The notes under the pieces were generated by a model that was given only the letters and a program-made list of their open reading frames with translations, searched no databases and was not told the DNA's origin. Shown piece by piece: positions 7,590 to 15,700 of a DNA stretch of 34,975 bases. Location: the NCBI GenBank assembly GCA_040900105.1, contig JBBDZP010000025.1:1-34975 (forward strand). The letters run 5' to 3'. Each line of letters opens with the position of its first letter. Positions within the stretch are counted from its first letter, which is position 1. Source of the DNA: JACPDD01 sp040900105 (lineage in GTDB: Bacteria; Patescibacteriota; Microgenomatia; Levybacterales; UBA12049). Made by a program: the position numbers and the translations under genes.

Positions 7590-8702
7590 TTACTTTGAGC
7601 TTGGCGAAGAACAACTTTCATATATTCTTAGCGTCTCCTTTGCCATTTTTTCCCAAGAGAAACGGGATAAAATGGCTTTTCCTTTCTTTATTAGATTTTC
7701 TCTTTCTTTTGCCGGTAATTTTAGTACAAAATTTAGCTTTTTAGCAATATCGTCTGCGTCTTGGGGATTAAAATAAATTGCGCTATCGTGACAGACTTCC
7801 CCAAAAGCTGGGATATTTGAAACTACAGGAATTGTCCCGCAGCCAAAAGCTTCAAGAGGCAAAAGTCCAAATCCTTCCATAAGTGATGCCGAAACTGCAG
7901 CTATAGAGTTTGAGTAAAGATGAAAAAGCTCACTGTCCGTTACGTCATGCAGGAAAATTAAATTTCTAAATTTTTCCTTCTCCAGCCTCTTATAAAAATA
8001 GTCATCTTTCCCAACCAATATTAAATTAGCATCGGCTTTTGATTTATAAAATCCTTCAATGAGTTTTTCTAAATTTTTATGAGGGTATGCATTCCCAACG
8101 TAAAGGAAGTACTTAGTATCTAGTATCTGGTATATAGCTTTATTCGAGATTTTCCCTTTTGAAATGGCAGGATCAAATCCTTCCGGCGTTACTTCAATTT
8201 TGTTTTGAGGAACTTCTAGTGTCCTGCTCAAATCATTCTTTACAAACTTAAGCGGGACAATAATTTTCTTTGATTTTTTAACCGCGTGGCTTAGAACTTT
8301 GCGATACCCAAGCCACTTTAATACATAAAGAGACATAGGCTGAGTTGAAGCTTTCCCTGTTGGAAAATGATTAATTATTAGATCATGAATAGTTACGACA
8401 AAAGACTTATTGTAGAAAATTGGGTGGGAGAAGTAGGGAAAGTGAACCAAATCAAGGCTGTTAGAATTTAGAACTTTTGAAAACAAAAATTGTTCGGATA
8501 GGCTGTGCCACTTTATATTACACTTGACAATTGACCACCTGTCATTGTTTATTTTAGAAGAAATATCTGGAATATCTTTTTCATTTGCAAACAAAACATA
8601 TTCATTCTTCTTATCTAATTTACTCAGCTCTATAACCAAGTTTTTGGTATACCTTCCAACACCAGTTTGGCTCCAAAAGCGGGCGTCAATGCCGATTTTC
8701 AT
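7590..8702 (-). CDS. Glycosyltransferase family 4
   Basis: A 370-residue GT-B transferase of the mannosyltransferase-like subgroup. Its opening, MKIGIDARFWSQTGVGRYTKNL, has the acceptor-side loop GVGRYT. SHAVKKSKKIIVPLKFVKNDL is the helix before the linker, FLYVGNAYPHKNLEKLIEGF is the first strand of the donor domain, and SLMEGFGLLPLEAFGCG carries EX7E. Residues of about 189-198 (AIYQILDTKY), just before the donor-domain strand, come from a heptamer array at 8108-8137. A second, weaker array at 8524-8544 gives DRWSIVKCN near residue 55. It is the first gene of the 8702-4664 unit and has a promoter immediately upstream. The gap to the next gene downstream is 24 nt. Confidence 0.93.
   Translation of the reverse strand: MKIGIDARFWSQTGVGRYTKNLVIELSKLDKKNEYVLFANEKDIPDISSKINNDRWSIVKCNIKWHSLSEQFLFSKVLNSNSLDLVHFPYFSHPIFYNKSFVVTIHDLIINHFPTGKASTQPMSLYVLKWLGYRKVLSHAVKKSKKIIVPLKFVKNDLSRTLEVPQNKIEVTPEGFDPAISKGKISNKAIYQILDTKYFLYVGNAYPHKNLEKLIEGFYKSKADANLILVGKDDYFYKRLEKEKFRNLIFLHDVTDSELFHLYSNSIAAVSASLMEGFGLLPLEAFGCGTIPVVSNIPAFGEVCHDSAIYFNPQDADDIAKKLNFVLKLPAKERENLIKKGKAILSRFSWEKMAKETLRIYESCSSPSSK
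8108..8137. repeat. Heptamer array, AGTATCT type, in a GT linker
   Basis: Four 7-bp units (AGTACTT, AGTATCT, AGTATCT, GGTATAT) in frame within the GT4 gene at 7590-8702. They are a single arm of the same type as in 6920-7005, with no inverted partner nearby. They sit at the interdomain linker, at about residue 189 as in the neighbouring GT4. Confidence 0.75.
8524..8544. repeat. Short heptamer array, TTGACCA type
   Basis: Two good 7-bp units (TTGACAA, TTGACCA) and a weaker third, in frame in the N-terminal domain of the GT4 gene. They resemble the longer array at 10516-10543. Too short to be certain on its own. Confidence 0.45.
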
Positions 8703-8708
8703 ACTGTA

Positions 8709-8737
8709 ATTATAGTTTTTGTAAGCGCTAAAAGCAA
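8709..8737 (-). promoter_or_regulatory. Promoter of the GT4-GT4-manC-PGT unit
   Basis: On the minus strand a perfect TATAAT (8709-8714) lies 17 bases after a weak -35 TTGCTT (8732-8737). Only 6 bases lie between the -10 and the ATG at 8702, so the transcript would be leaderless or nearly so, like the DUF4012 promoter. The -35 overlaps the T-run of a weak terminator-like hairpin at 8736-8751. Confidence 0.55.
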
Positions 8738-8751
8738 AAAAGGCACGACCT
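8736..8751 (-). terminator. Weak terminator-like hairpin
   Basis: On the minus strand AGGTCGTGCCT can pair AGGT with GCCT around a 3-base loop and is followed by six T. The stem is only 4 bp with a G-U pair, so it is a marginal intrinsic terminator. Its position, between the end of one transcription unit and the promoter of the next, is the main support. Confidence 0.35.
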
Positions 8752-8755
8752 GAAG

Positions 8756-9121
8756 TTATTCTTTCTTCTCAAAAAGAAGCGAAAGAGAGCAGAGGAAAAT
8801 AACAATATCGCGAACAAGTAGATCTGAAAATCCGGAATACATAAAAACGGAAAAAACAACACCCAAAAGCACCAATACAGACGCAAGAGAAACAAGATTT
8901 TTCCTATATCCGCTTATAAGAAGCAAACCCAAGACAAAAAGCACCAACCCATGGATCCTCGTAGCAAAAAGGGGATTGAAAATTGCCGCGGCAAAATCAG
9001 GAACAAATACGGACCAGTAAGTAGGCACAAGCATTTCCCAGGATCCAAAGACCACAAAGATGAAAGCTATTGCAAGTCTGACAATTTTGTCCTGGACATC
9101 AATTTTTCCAAGAAGATTCAT
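8756..9121 (-). CDS. Small four-helix membrane protein, DoxX-like
   Basis: A 121-residue polytopic protein with four predicted membrane segments: LAIAFIFVVFGSWEML, a segment around NPLFATRIHGLVLFVLGLLL, LVSLASVLVLLGVVFSVFMY, and DIVIFLCSLSLLF. The layout and the motif RLAIAFIFVVFG recall DoxX-like proteins, but no catalytic or binding motif can be named. I start it at the internal Met (MNLLGKIDVQ), not 7 codons upstream, because that ATG overlaps the TGA of the upstream GT2 (TCAT, 9118-9121) and has an AAAGAGA sequence 5 to 6 bases before it. It closes the long 19603-8756 unit. Confidence 0.65.
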   Translation of the reverse strand: MNLLGKIDVQDKIVRLAIAFIFVVFGSWEMLVPTYWSVFVPDFAAAIFNPLFATRIHGLVLFVLGLLLISGYRKNLVSLASVLVLLGVVFSVFMYSGFSDLLVRDIVIFLCSLSLLFEKKE

Positions 9122-10020
9122 ATTCTCTTTAAAGAGTACCATAGTTTTGCATTAATTCCCAGCGTTACGAGCTTAGTCAAAAACTTAGGATATTTTCTAG
9201 CATAATGTTTTTTATAAAATATTTTCATTGCATTAAATCTGGATTTAGTAATCCTTATTTTTGTTTCCCTAGTTGCAGTAGATGTTTCTTTTGAGATCTT
9301 TTTAATTCCGCTTGACGCACCTTTGTGATGAAAGATGGAAGCCGTTGGAACATAATAAATTTTCCAACCTTTTTGCTTCAACATAAAACAAAAATCTATA
9401 TCTTCCCCATAAAAAAAGTAGTCTTCATCCCACCAGCCGACCTCTTCTCCTGCTTCACGCCTTACAAGCATAAAAGCTCCTGCCAGCGCATCAATCTCGT
9501 GCACCTTGTCTATATTTTTCCAGCCCAAATAATAACCGTTTAGAAATGTAGACTTTGGCATTAGTTTTGAAATACCTGAGAAATGAGTAAAAGAATTCCA
9601 TGGAGTTGGAAAGCCCCTGTGGGTTGCGTCATCTATTTGCCCGTTTGACATGACAACCTTACAAGTTGAAGCACCTGCACCTCTGTTTTCATCCATGAAC
9701 TCAATCATCTTCTCAATTGTCCCCTTTTCAAGAAGCGTGTCAGGGTTCAGAAATAAAACGTAGCGGCTTTTTGCAGTTTTTTTAACACCTTGATTATTGG
9801 CTTTAGAAAATCCATAGTTTTCTTTATTTAGAATTATTTTTAGCTTTGACATTTGAGATTTGAGATTTGAGATTGCCGATGGTGAACCATCGGTTGAGGC
9901 ATTGTCAACAACAATAACTTCATATGAAACTTTAGAAGAAATATTTTCTTCTATGGAAACAAGTAGCTTTTTTAAAAATTCCTTTGTATTGTAGCTTACG
10001 CTAATTATTGACAAATCCAT
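9118..10020 (-). CDS. Glycosyltransferase family 2, rhamnosyltransferase-like
   Basis: A GT-A enzyme of the WbbL type that adds a sugar from a nucleotide donor in the cytoplasm. It opens LSIISVSYNTKEFLKKLL, followed by VIVVDNASTDGS (nucleotide site), NYGFSKANNQG, FLNPDT (the Asp of the DXD region), and a later GGA-like segment DALAGAFMLVRREA with WWDEDYFFYGEDIDFCFML (acceptor/base site). The residues ISNLKSQMSK at about 49-58 are the translation of a heptamer array at 9845-9874 and follow an 8-bp-arm hairpin that encodes TDGSPS. The upstream spacer is another heptamer array. Its TGA overlaps the start of the small membrane protein downstream. Confidence 0.93.
   Translation of the reverse strand: MDLSIISVSYNTKEFLKKLLVSIEENISSKVSYEVIVVDNASTDGSPSAISNLKSQMSKLKIILNKENYGFSKANNQGVKKTAKSRYVLFLNPDTLLEKGTIEKMIEFMDENRGAGASTCKVVMSNGQIDDATHRGFPTPWNSFTHFSGISKLMPKSTFLNGYYLGWKNIDKVHEIDALAGAFMLVRREAGEEVGWWDEDYFFYGEDIDFCFMLKQKGWKIYYVPTASIFHHKGASSGIKKISKETSTATRETKIRITKSRFNAMKIFYKKHYARKYPKFLTKLVTLGINAKLWYSLKRI
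9845..9874. repeat. Heptamer array, TTTGAGA type, inside a GT2 gene
   Basis: Four 7-bp units: TTTGACA and three exact TTTGAGA. They are read on the minus strand as TCTCAAA, which is open in all three frames and yields the cyclic heptapeptide ISNLKSQ. Next to it, at 9876-9893, is a perfect 8-bp-arm hairpin (CCGATGGT and ACCATCGG separated by GA). Confidence 0.82.
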
Positions 10021-10022
10021 AA

Positions 10023-10092
10023 AATATTTATTATTTACTACTTATTGTTTATTATTCTCAATCGTCAATCATTAATCCTTAATCAATAATCA
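10023..10092. repeat. Ten-unit intergenic heptamer array
   Basis: Ten contiguous degenerate 7-bp units fill the space between two glycosyltransferase genes. The first five are of the ATTATTT type and the next five of the TTAATCA type. The array reaches into the stop codon of the GT4 at 10090-11280, whose TGA is read from a unit, and ends three bases before the GT2 start codon. No promoter stands out inside it, although its A/T-richness makes chance -10 boxes likely. Confidence 0.85.
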
Positions 10093-11280
10093 ATTTCCTT
10101 TTGCTTCCTCGTAAACCTTCTCAAGCTTTGCTGCAATAATATCCCAATCAAAATTTTTCTCAATTAAAATCCTTGCATTTTTTGAAATTCTTTCATAAAG
10201 CTCTTCATTTTTAATAATTTCAGCTAGGAGCATCGCAAACTCTTCACCTGTACTTGCAATAAGGACCGCTTCTCTGTTTTTGGCACCAATACCAACGTTA
10301 CCCAACTGCGTTGTAACTACCGGAACTCCGCTTGCCATAGCTTCTAAGATTTTAAAACTGGTCCCTCCTCCAACTCTAATAGGAGCCAGGAGTATTTTAC
10401 TCTTCTTGTAAATTTCGTACGTATCCGAAGGTGAATTTTCATCAAAAATAACGTTCCTGTCCCCCATCTGCTTAATATAATCAGGAATTTTTCTTCCAAC
10501 TATCCATAATTCCAATTGACCAGTGACCATTGACAATTGACCACTCAGTTTGGGCCATATTGACCTTAGAATAAACTCTGCCGAGTCTCTGTTTTGCAAC
10601 CATCTAAAATCACCTATAAAAAGTATTCTCTGTTCGGCATTTGAGATTTGAGATTTAACATTTGAGATTTGAAATTTCTTGGTGTCAACTCCATTAGAAA
10701 TTACTGCGTCGGCATTCATCACTTTTCCTTCTTCCTCCGAAACGGCAATAAGCTTATCTACCTTTCTCCATAGATTCCTCTCCTCTCTCTCAAGCTTTAC
10801 AGTATCAAGGTACAAAAAAGGCCTAAGAGGAAGCGGCGCATTTCCGGCGAATCTCCTATAGACCATATACTCAAGGTTGTGTTCCACCAAAACAACGGGG
10901 ATCTTAATGTTCAAAGGTAAATTTTGAAACACGTATGAAGTTTCAACGTGTATAAGATCGAAGTCTTCTTTGTCAATTGCCTCTTTGATTTTTGATTTAA
11001 ACTGCTGGTTTGTGTGTCCTGTGACAAGGAAAGAGTTGAGCGAAAATCCTGTTTTAAAAATATTTCCTGCCGACCACTGCTTACGGCGCGGGACCACAAT
11101 TACACTCTTGCAAATTTTAGAAACCTCCTCTATGTCTTCCTTCCTTTGGCTTATCCTTTTCTCACAAATTAAAGTTATGTCGTGACGCTTTGAAAGTCGC
11201 GCAATCAGATTGTACAAGCGCACATGTCCGCCTGAATGAAGCGGATAGGGAAGAAATGATGAGATAACGAGAATCCTCAT
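10090..11280 (-). CDS. Glycosyltransferase family 4 with two repeat inserts
   Basis: A 396-residue GT-B transferase. The N-terminal domain opens RILVISSFLPYPLHSGGHVRLYNLI. The donor domain starts RILFIGDFRWLQNRDSAEFI and carries VGGGTSFKILEAMASGVPVVTT as the EX7E region. This is the arrangement of the TIGR03087/Stp-like glycosyltransferase group. Residues of about 202-213 (FQISNVKSQISNA), in the interdomain linker, are encoded by a TTTGAGA-type array. Residues of about 246-255 (SGQLSMVTGQLE) come from a TTGACCA-type array inside the donor domain. Its stop codon lies in the intergenic array, so the last residues may have been set by that insertion. It overlaps the upstream GT39-like gene by 4 nt. 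Confidence 0.92.
   Translation of the reverse strand: MRILVISSFLPYPLHSGGHVRLYNLIARLSKRHDITLICEKRISQRKEDIEEVSKICKSVIVVPRRKQWSAGNIFKTGFSLNSFLVTGHTNQQFKSKIKEAIDKEDFDLIHVETSYVFQNLPLNIKIPVVLVEHNLEYMVYRRFAGNAPLPLRPFLYLDTVKLEREERNLWRKVDKLIAVSEEEGKVMNADAVISNGVDTKKFQISNVKSQISNAEQRILFIGDFRWLQNRDSAEFILRSIWPKLSGQLSMVTGQLELWIVGRKIPDYIKQMGDRNVIFDENSPSDTYEIYKKSKILLAPIRVGGGTSFKILEAMASGVPVVTTQLGNVGIGAKNREAVLIASTGEEFAMLLAEIIKNEELYERISKNARILIEKNFDWDIIAAKLEKVYEEAKGN
10516..10543. repeat. Heptamer array, TTGACCA type, inside a GT4 gene
   Basis: Four 7-bp units (TTGACCA, GTGACCA, TTGACAA, TTGACCA), in frame, encoding part of SGQLSMVTGQLE in the donor domain of the GT4 gene at 10090-11280. The insert lies between a helix and the strand LWIVGRKIP, a surface-loop position. 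Confidence 0.8.
10640..10677. repeat. Heptamer array, TTTGAGA type, in a GT4 linker
   Basis: Five 7-bp units (TTTGAGA, TTTGAGA, TTTAACA, TTTGAGA, TTTGAAA) plus a partial one. They are in frame on the minus strand and encode FQISNVKSQISNA directly before the first strand of the donor domain. Confidence 0.85.
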
Positions 11281-12731
11281 TTTATTGGCTTAAGCGGCTT
11301 TGTTAAATCGTACACGATGTATTTGTCATCCTCGGACAAAACCACAAAGTAATTTTTAAAGTTAAGTTCGGGATCTCCCGGATTGACAAAAACCATATAC
11401 TGCGCCCCCTCCTTTATAAATCTTGGTAAAGATCTGTCAAATACAGGCCAGCCCTTTCTGTTTGTGTGATAAAGAAGAGTTGTGTCTCCTCCGTATGGCG
11501 CCAGCACTTTTGCGTCTTTAGGAGTTTTCTCATCAACTAATTTTCCTACCTGGACAATTTCAGGGTGTTGAATGTTATAAAAATCTCTTACTTCAAACCA
11601 TGAGAAGGCAAGCATAAAAACAATACATACAAACAGAGTTGTCAAAGATATGTATTTATTAAAAATGCCGCCTGCGTTTCTAACAATCATATCCGCGCCT
11701 TTGCCAAAAAATATTGCGAGCGTTGGAATAATTAAAATCTGATAATAATCATGCTGAACATTTCCTGTTGCAACGACGCTCATAAAAAGAAGAGAAGAAA
11801 AGAGAAAGCTAAAAAAGAACCATCCTTCTTTTTGGGTAATTTTCCTTAAGATTCCAAGTATCACAACGGGAAGTCCAAAGTAGCCCAAAATAAGCTGCCC
11901 GATTCTCTGTCCAAAAAGCCAGTGAAAAAAGGCTCCTTTAAAACGGATGTGGTTGCCGTTAAAAAGCCAGTCATTTCTGGGAATTCCTTCAGGGAATTGC
12001 CTCATCCATACCTGCCAGAAACCTAAGGGCAAAAGAGAAAGCGCCAGAAATAGGTAAAGTTGCCACTTTTTTACTAACGCTTTACCAAATTTGCTGAAGG
12101 CAAGATAAAGCATTGGGAGAGCAAAGAAGAGCGCAAATGGTTTAAGAAGAATTGCCGATACCGTAAAGACCAAAGCCAAAATAAATCTCCAGTCATAAAT
12201 TTTTAGTCTTGCAGTTTCTATCCACAAATCAAAAAGATATATCCCTCCTAAGATGGCCATCACCATTGAAGGATCAGGCAGTATTGCCCTACCGTAATAA
12301 ATGTTGTAGGGGATAAAAGCAAAGAAAAAGGCTGAAAAAAGAGCAGCATTTCTACTCACATGTCTTTTAACAAGTACGTAGATAAAAAACGTTGAGATGA
12401 GCGCAGAGAATATGGTTACCAGTCTTCCCCATTGCTCAACACTAAATTGTCCGACGTATTTAAAAAGTGCCGCCTGGACAACATTATAAATGGGAAATTC
12501 CACAAAGCGGTATCCCTGAGGGTTGTCTATAAGAGACACGCCCATAGAAAGGTCGTCAAATTTAGGATGAAGGATATCAAAGCCGTCTTTGACAAAATTT
12601 CTAGAAACTGCCGAAGTGTCTGCCTGACGCCAAGAGTGCCAGTCTGCAACCGGAGCATCGAATTTATAAAGCCTGACAACAAAAGCTCCCAGCAGGATCA
12701 GCAATAACGCCAGGACGGAAAATTTCCTCAC
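11277..12731 (-). CDS. GT39-like polytopic glycosyltransferase (GT-C)
   Basis: A 484-residue membrane protein with about ten hydrophobic segments, of the ArnT/PMT-like GT-C fold. Such enzymes use polyprenyl-phosphate sugars and act on the outer face of the membrane. After the first helix comes DAPVADWHSWRQADTSAVSR, the extracytoplasmic loop where GT39 enzymes carry the catalytic Asp, with FVEFPIYNVVQAALFKYVG following. A later loop has NIYYGRAILPDPSMVM. The C-terminal 90 residues are soluble (VGKLVDEKTPKDAKVLAPYGG). Its TGA overlaps the start of the GT4 downstream. The substrate cannot be inferred. Confidence 0.85.
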   Translation of the reverse strand: MRKFSVLALLLILLGAFVVRLYKFDAPVADWHSWRQADTSAVSRNFVKDGFDILHPKFDDLSMGVSLIDNPQGYRFVEFPIYNVVQAALFKYVGQFSVEQWGRLVTIFSALISTFFIYVLVKRHVSRNAALFSAFFFAFIPYNIYYGRAILPDPSMVMAILGGIYLFDLWIETARLKIYDWRFILALVFTVSAILLKPFALFFALPMLYLAFSKFGKALVKKWQLYLFLALSLLPLGFWQVWMRQFPEGIPRNDWLFNGNHIRFKGAFFHWLFGQRIGQLILGYFGLPVVILGILRKITQKEGWFFFSFLFSSLLFMSVVATGNVQHDYYQILIIPTLAIFFGKGADMIVRNAGGIFNKYISLTTLFVCIVFMLAFSWFEVRDFYNIQHPEIVQVGKLVDEKTPKDAKVLAPYGGDTTLLYHTNRKGWPVFDRSLPRFIKEGAQYMVFVNPGDPELNFKNYFVVLSEDDKYIVYDLTKPLKPIK

Positions 12732-12770
12732 ACCCTTATTTTAACCCTTTAAATAGCTCTTAGCAACGGC

Positions 12771-15700
12771 TTACTGGACAATAGGAGAAATCTTGCCTGA
12801 TCTTTCTTTCATAAGTTCTATGAGTTTTCCGCTGGGGTCAAATTCAAAAACTCTTCCGTTTGTGTCTCCCACTAGATTAAATGCCTCCTGCGCTGTACCC
12901 ACCTGATGCGCTCTAACGCTGTCCTCCTTAAACACCAACCACAGGGCATCGCTAAAACCAACGGGAAATACCCAGGCTTCTCCGCTCTTGGTAGGTATGT
13001 TTGTAAAATAGAGCGCTTCTGCATCTTCGGAGTCATAGTGAGCATATATGTATCCCAGACTGACTAGGATGCTCTGAGTTTTTCTTCCCGCAGTTCTCCA
13101 ATCACTGTTTACCTTTTGCAACTGAAACAAATGAGCCGATAAGAAGACTATAAGAGTAACTATTACCACTCCTCCCGCAATTATCCTTCCATTATTCCCT
13201 AAATATTCATAAAGTTTTTTAACAGAAAGAACAACAAGAATACATATTCCAAATGTAGCCAGGTAACTATAGCGGGATGTGATATTTCCAAGACCTAAAA
13301 ATGGAAGCAGTGACACAACAAAAAACAATACGGCAAAAACCACTACTTTCATTTGAGAGTAGTCTAATTTTTTAACTACCAACCTGTACGCAAGTATAGT
13401 AATAGCAACCAGTACGAGTACGCCAATGAGTGCAAATATGAGATTTGATCTTAGTCCGTCTCTAAGTTTTTCATAGACGGGGAGCGTAGAGGGGCCCAAA
13501 GCCGATAGCATAAAGTAACCAAGAAGATTTCCTATAAAATTGAATGGCAATTTAATAAGGCTATAGCTATAGTCTCCGCTTAGCCAGTGGCTGTTTGCCA
13601 TGTAACGAAGCAGGAAATATGGAAGCAAAGGGAACAGAATAATAAGATAGTAGATTTTTTTTGAAAGCGACCTTAATGGGTGCGCTTCGGAAAAAATTAA
13701 ATCATACGAGATTATAAGAAATGGAACAATCACGCCTACCTCATGGAATAGTAAGCTTACTGCTGTAAAAACAGTGGATAGACCTAGGTAAATCGGCTTC
13801 TTTTGTTCTTTCCAGAAAATAAAAGCAAGGATTGCAAGAAAGGCAAAAACCGCGTTAAAGAGAAATCCCGTAGCGGAAATCCAGAAAACGGCTTCCGTAT
13901 ATCCACTCATGATCAGAAATAAGAATGCTACCGACGCTGCCAAGGCAACATTTTTTAATATTTTTTTAGAAACTAGAAACACTAAGGCTACAACAGCAGA
14001 ATGAAGGAATATTGAAACAAAATGGTAGGCTGTTTGATTGAGCCAGAAAAATTGATACATTAAATCAAAGTAAATTTTTGTTCCAGGTCTAAAGAAGAAT
14101 CCATCCGCTTGGGTGAAATGACTGACGGCTCTTAAAAAAATATTACAATCATTGCAATCGGCCGCCCATCTAAGCCAAGTAAAATCATCTCCCGCAAAGT
14201 AATAAGTTGCCATTGAGGAAAAAAATGTAAAAGTTGCAATAAATATATAGAATAAAATTGCAGAAGAAGAAGTAACCATCTTTCTAATTTCTCTGTAGAC
14301 ATCTATGTAGCTATCTTTATATGAAGATAAAAGCGCAAGGACAATACCCGTCAAAAGCCAATAAGAAAAAGCAATTTTAGATGCTTCAAAAACATCAATA
14401 AGAACAGCGTTGAGCGCAAGTCCAAATGTCCCTGCCACAAACCCCAAAATGAAACTACGAGCAAGCTTTGAATCAACTTTTGGAAGCAATTTTTTGATAT
14501 AAACGAAAATAGTCAAAAATATAAATATAAATGACGCGAATCCAAGCAGTCCGGTCTCGCCCAGTAACCTTAGATAATCATTGTCAACCGCAAGACTTAC
14601 AGAACCAAAACCGCTGCCCAGGAAAATGTTCCTTTCAAATGCCATAAACGTCTTAGGCCACTCACCCTGGAACCTTGTGGTAAAAGAAAGATCATAGGCC
14701 CTGGCTTTTTTTGTAAGAAAATCTCCTACGTACATTTGCGCTTGTCCGGCGCGGGGATCCTTGCCATCCTTATTCCTTTCATAAATGTACCTGTCTGATT
14801 TTCGAAGAACTGGCGACAAAGATAAATTTATATAACTTGTTCCCTGAGGCAAAGTCTCTCCTGTTGAAGCGTTCGGTTCAACAACAAGATTAAGATTATC
14901 CGGTAGTTCCTCATAGCTAATTATTACCGATGATCTGCTCGCAATTTTAGTATCAATAAAGTCGTATACGACTACCTTATCTTTAAAATTATCTTTTGGT
15001 ACCAGTTTAACCTGACCAAGTGCCTGGCCGGTTTTTGCATCTACAAGCACTTCAACTTCAGACACCGTACTCTGGAAACGTTCAATAAGTCTTGGAGAAG
15101 CGGCAAGGAGTACTAGGGTAAGCGCAATAAATGACAGAATGATAATTTTTTTTCTCTGCAGAATCAACAGTAGCGCCAAAGATGCCAGAATAACAAAGAA
15201 GGAAACACGCGAGACCGTCATAGCAAGAAGAGCAAAGCCCAATGCAGATGAGAAAAGAAGTGTAATTTTTATAAACCACTTCTTGACCCCGAAAGCCAAG
15301 CTGACAGTTAAAGGAATAATTAGAACCAAATATGCGGCCAGATCGTAGTGCCCTGCAAACGTTGATGGAATCCTGGATAACCCGGACAGCTGTATTGGTA
15401 TTCCCTTGGCAAATTCTTCATTCATGGTAAGAAATGCAGGAAACCCTAAAAACTTCTGGCCAAATCCATATCCCACGATTAGAAGCAAGGTAGCTACTAA
15501 AGTTACGCAAACGTAAGGCAAAAATCTTTTTTCCTTAAAACCAAAATATGCAACAAAGAATAAGGACATGTATTCAATTCTACGGAGGTAACTCAGGAAG
15601 CCAACATTCGAAAAAACATTTGAAAGCATAGGAAAAAGTATCATTACGCCGTTTAAAGTTGCTATTCCACCAACAATCCAGAACGCAAGCATAGGAATAG

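Noticed and set aside
9119..9142. Upstream Met of the small DoxX-like protein
   Set aside because: The downstream Met has an ATGA overlap with the previous stop and a purine-rich ribosome site, so it is the better start.
10023..10092. Heptamer arrays as a CRISPR array
   Set aside because: Units are 7 bp without spacers and there are no cas genes. The period and lack of unique spacers exclude CRISPR.
6920..10677. Heptamer arrays as phase-variation tracts for glycosyltransferases
   Set aside because: A 7-bp unit would shift the frame on each slip, but the units are too diverged for efficient slippage. Arrays without stops also read through in all frames while the downstream domain would still be lost. 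Not supported without population data, though it is worth checking in reads.
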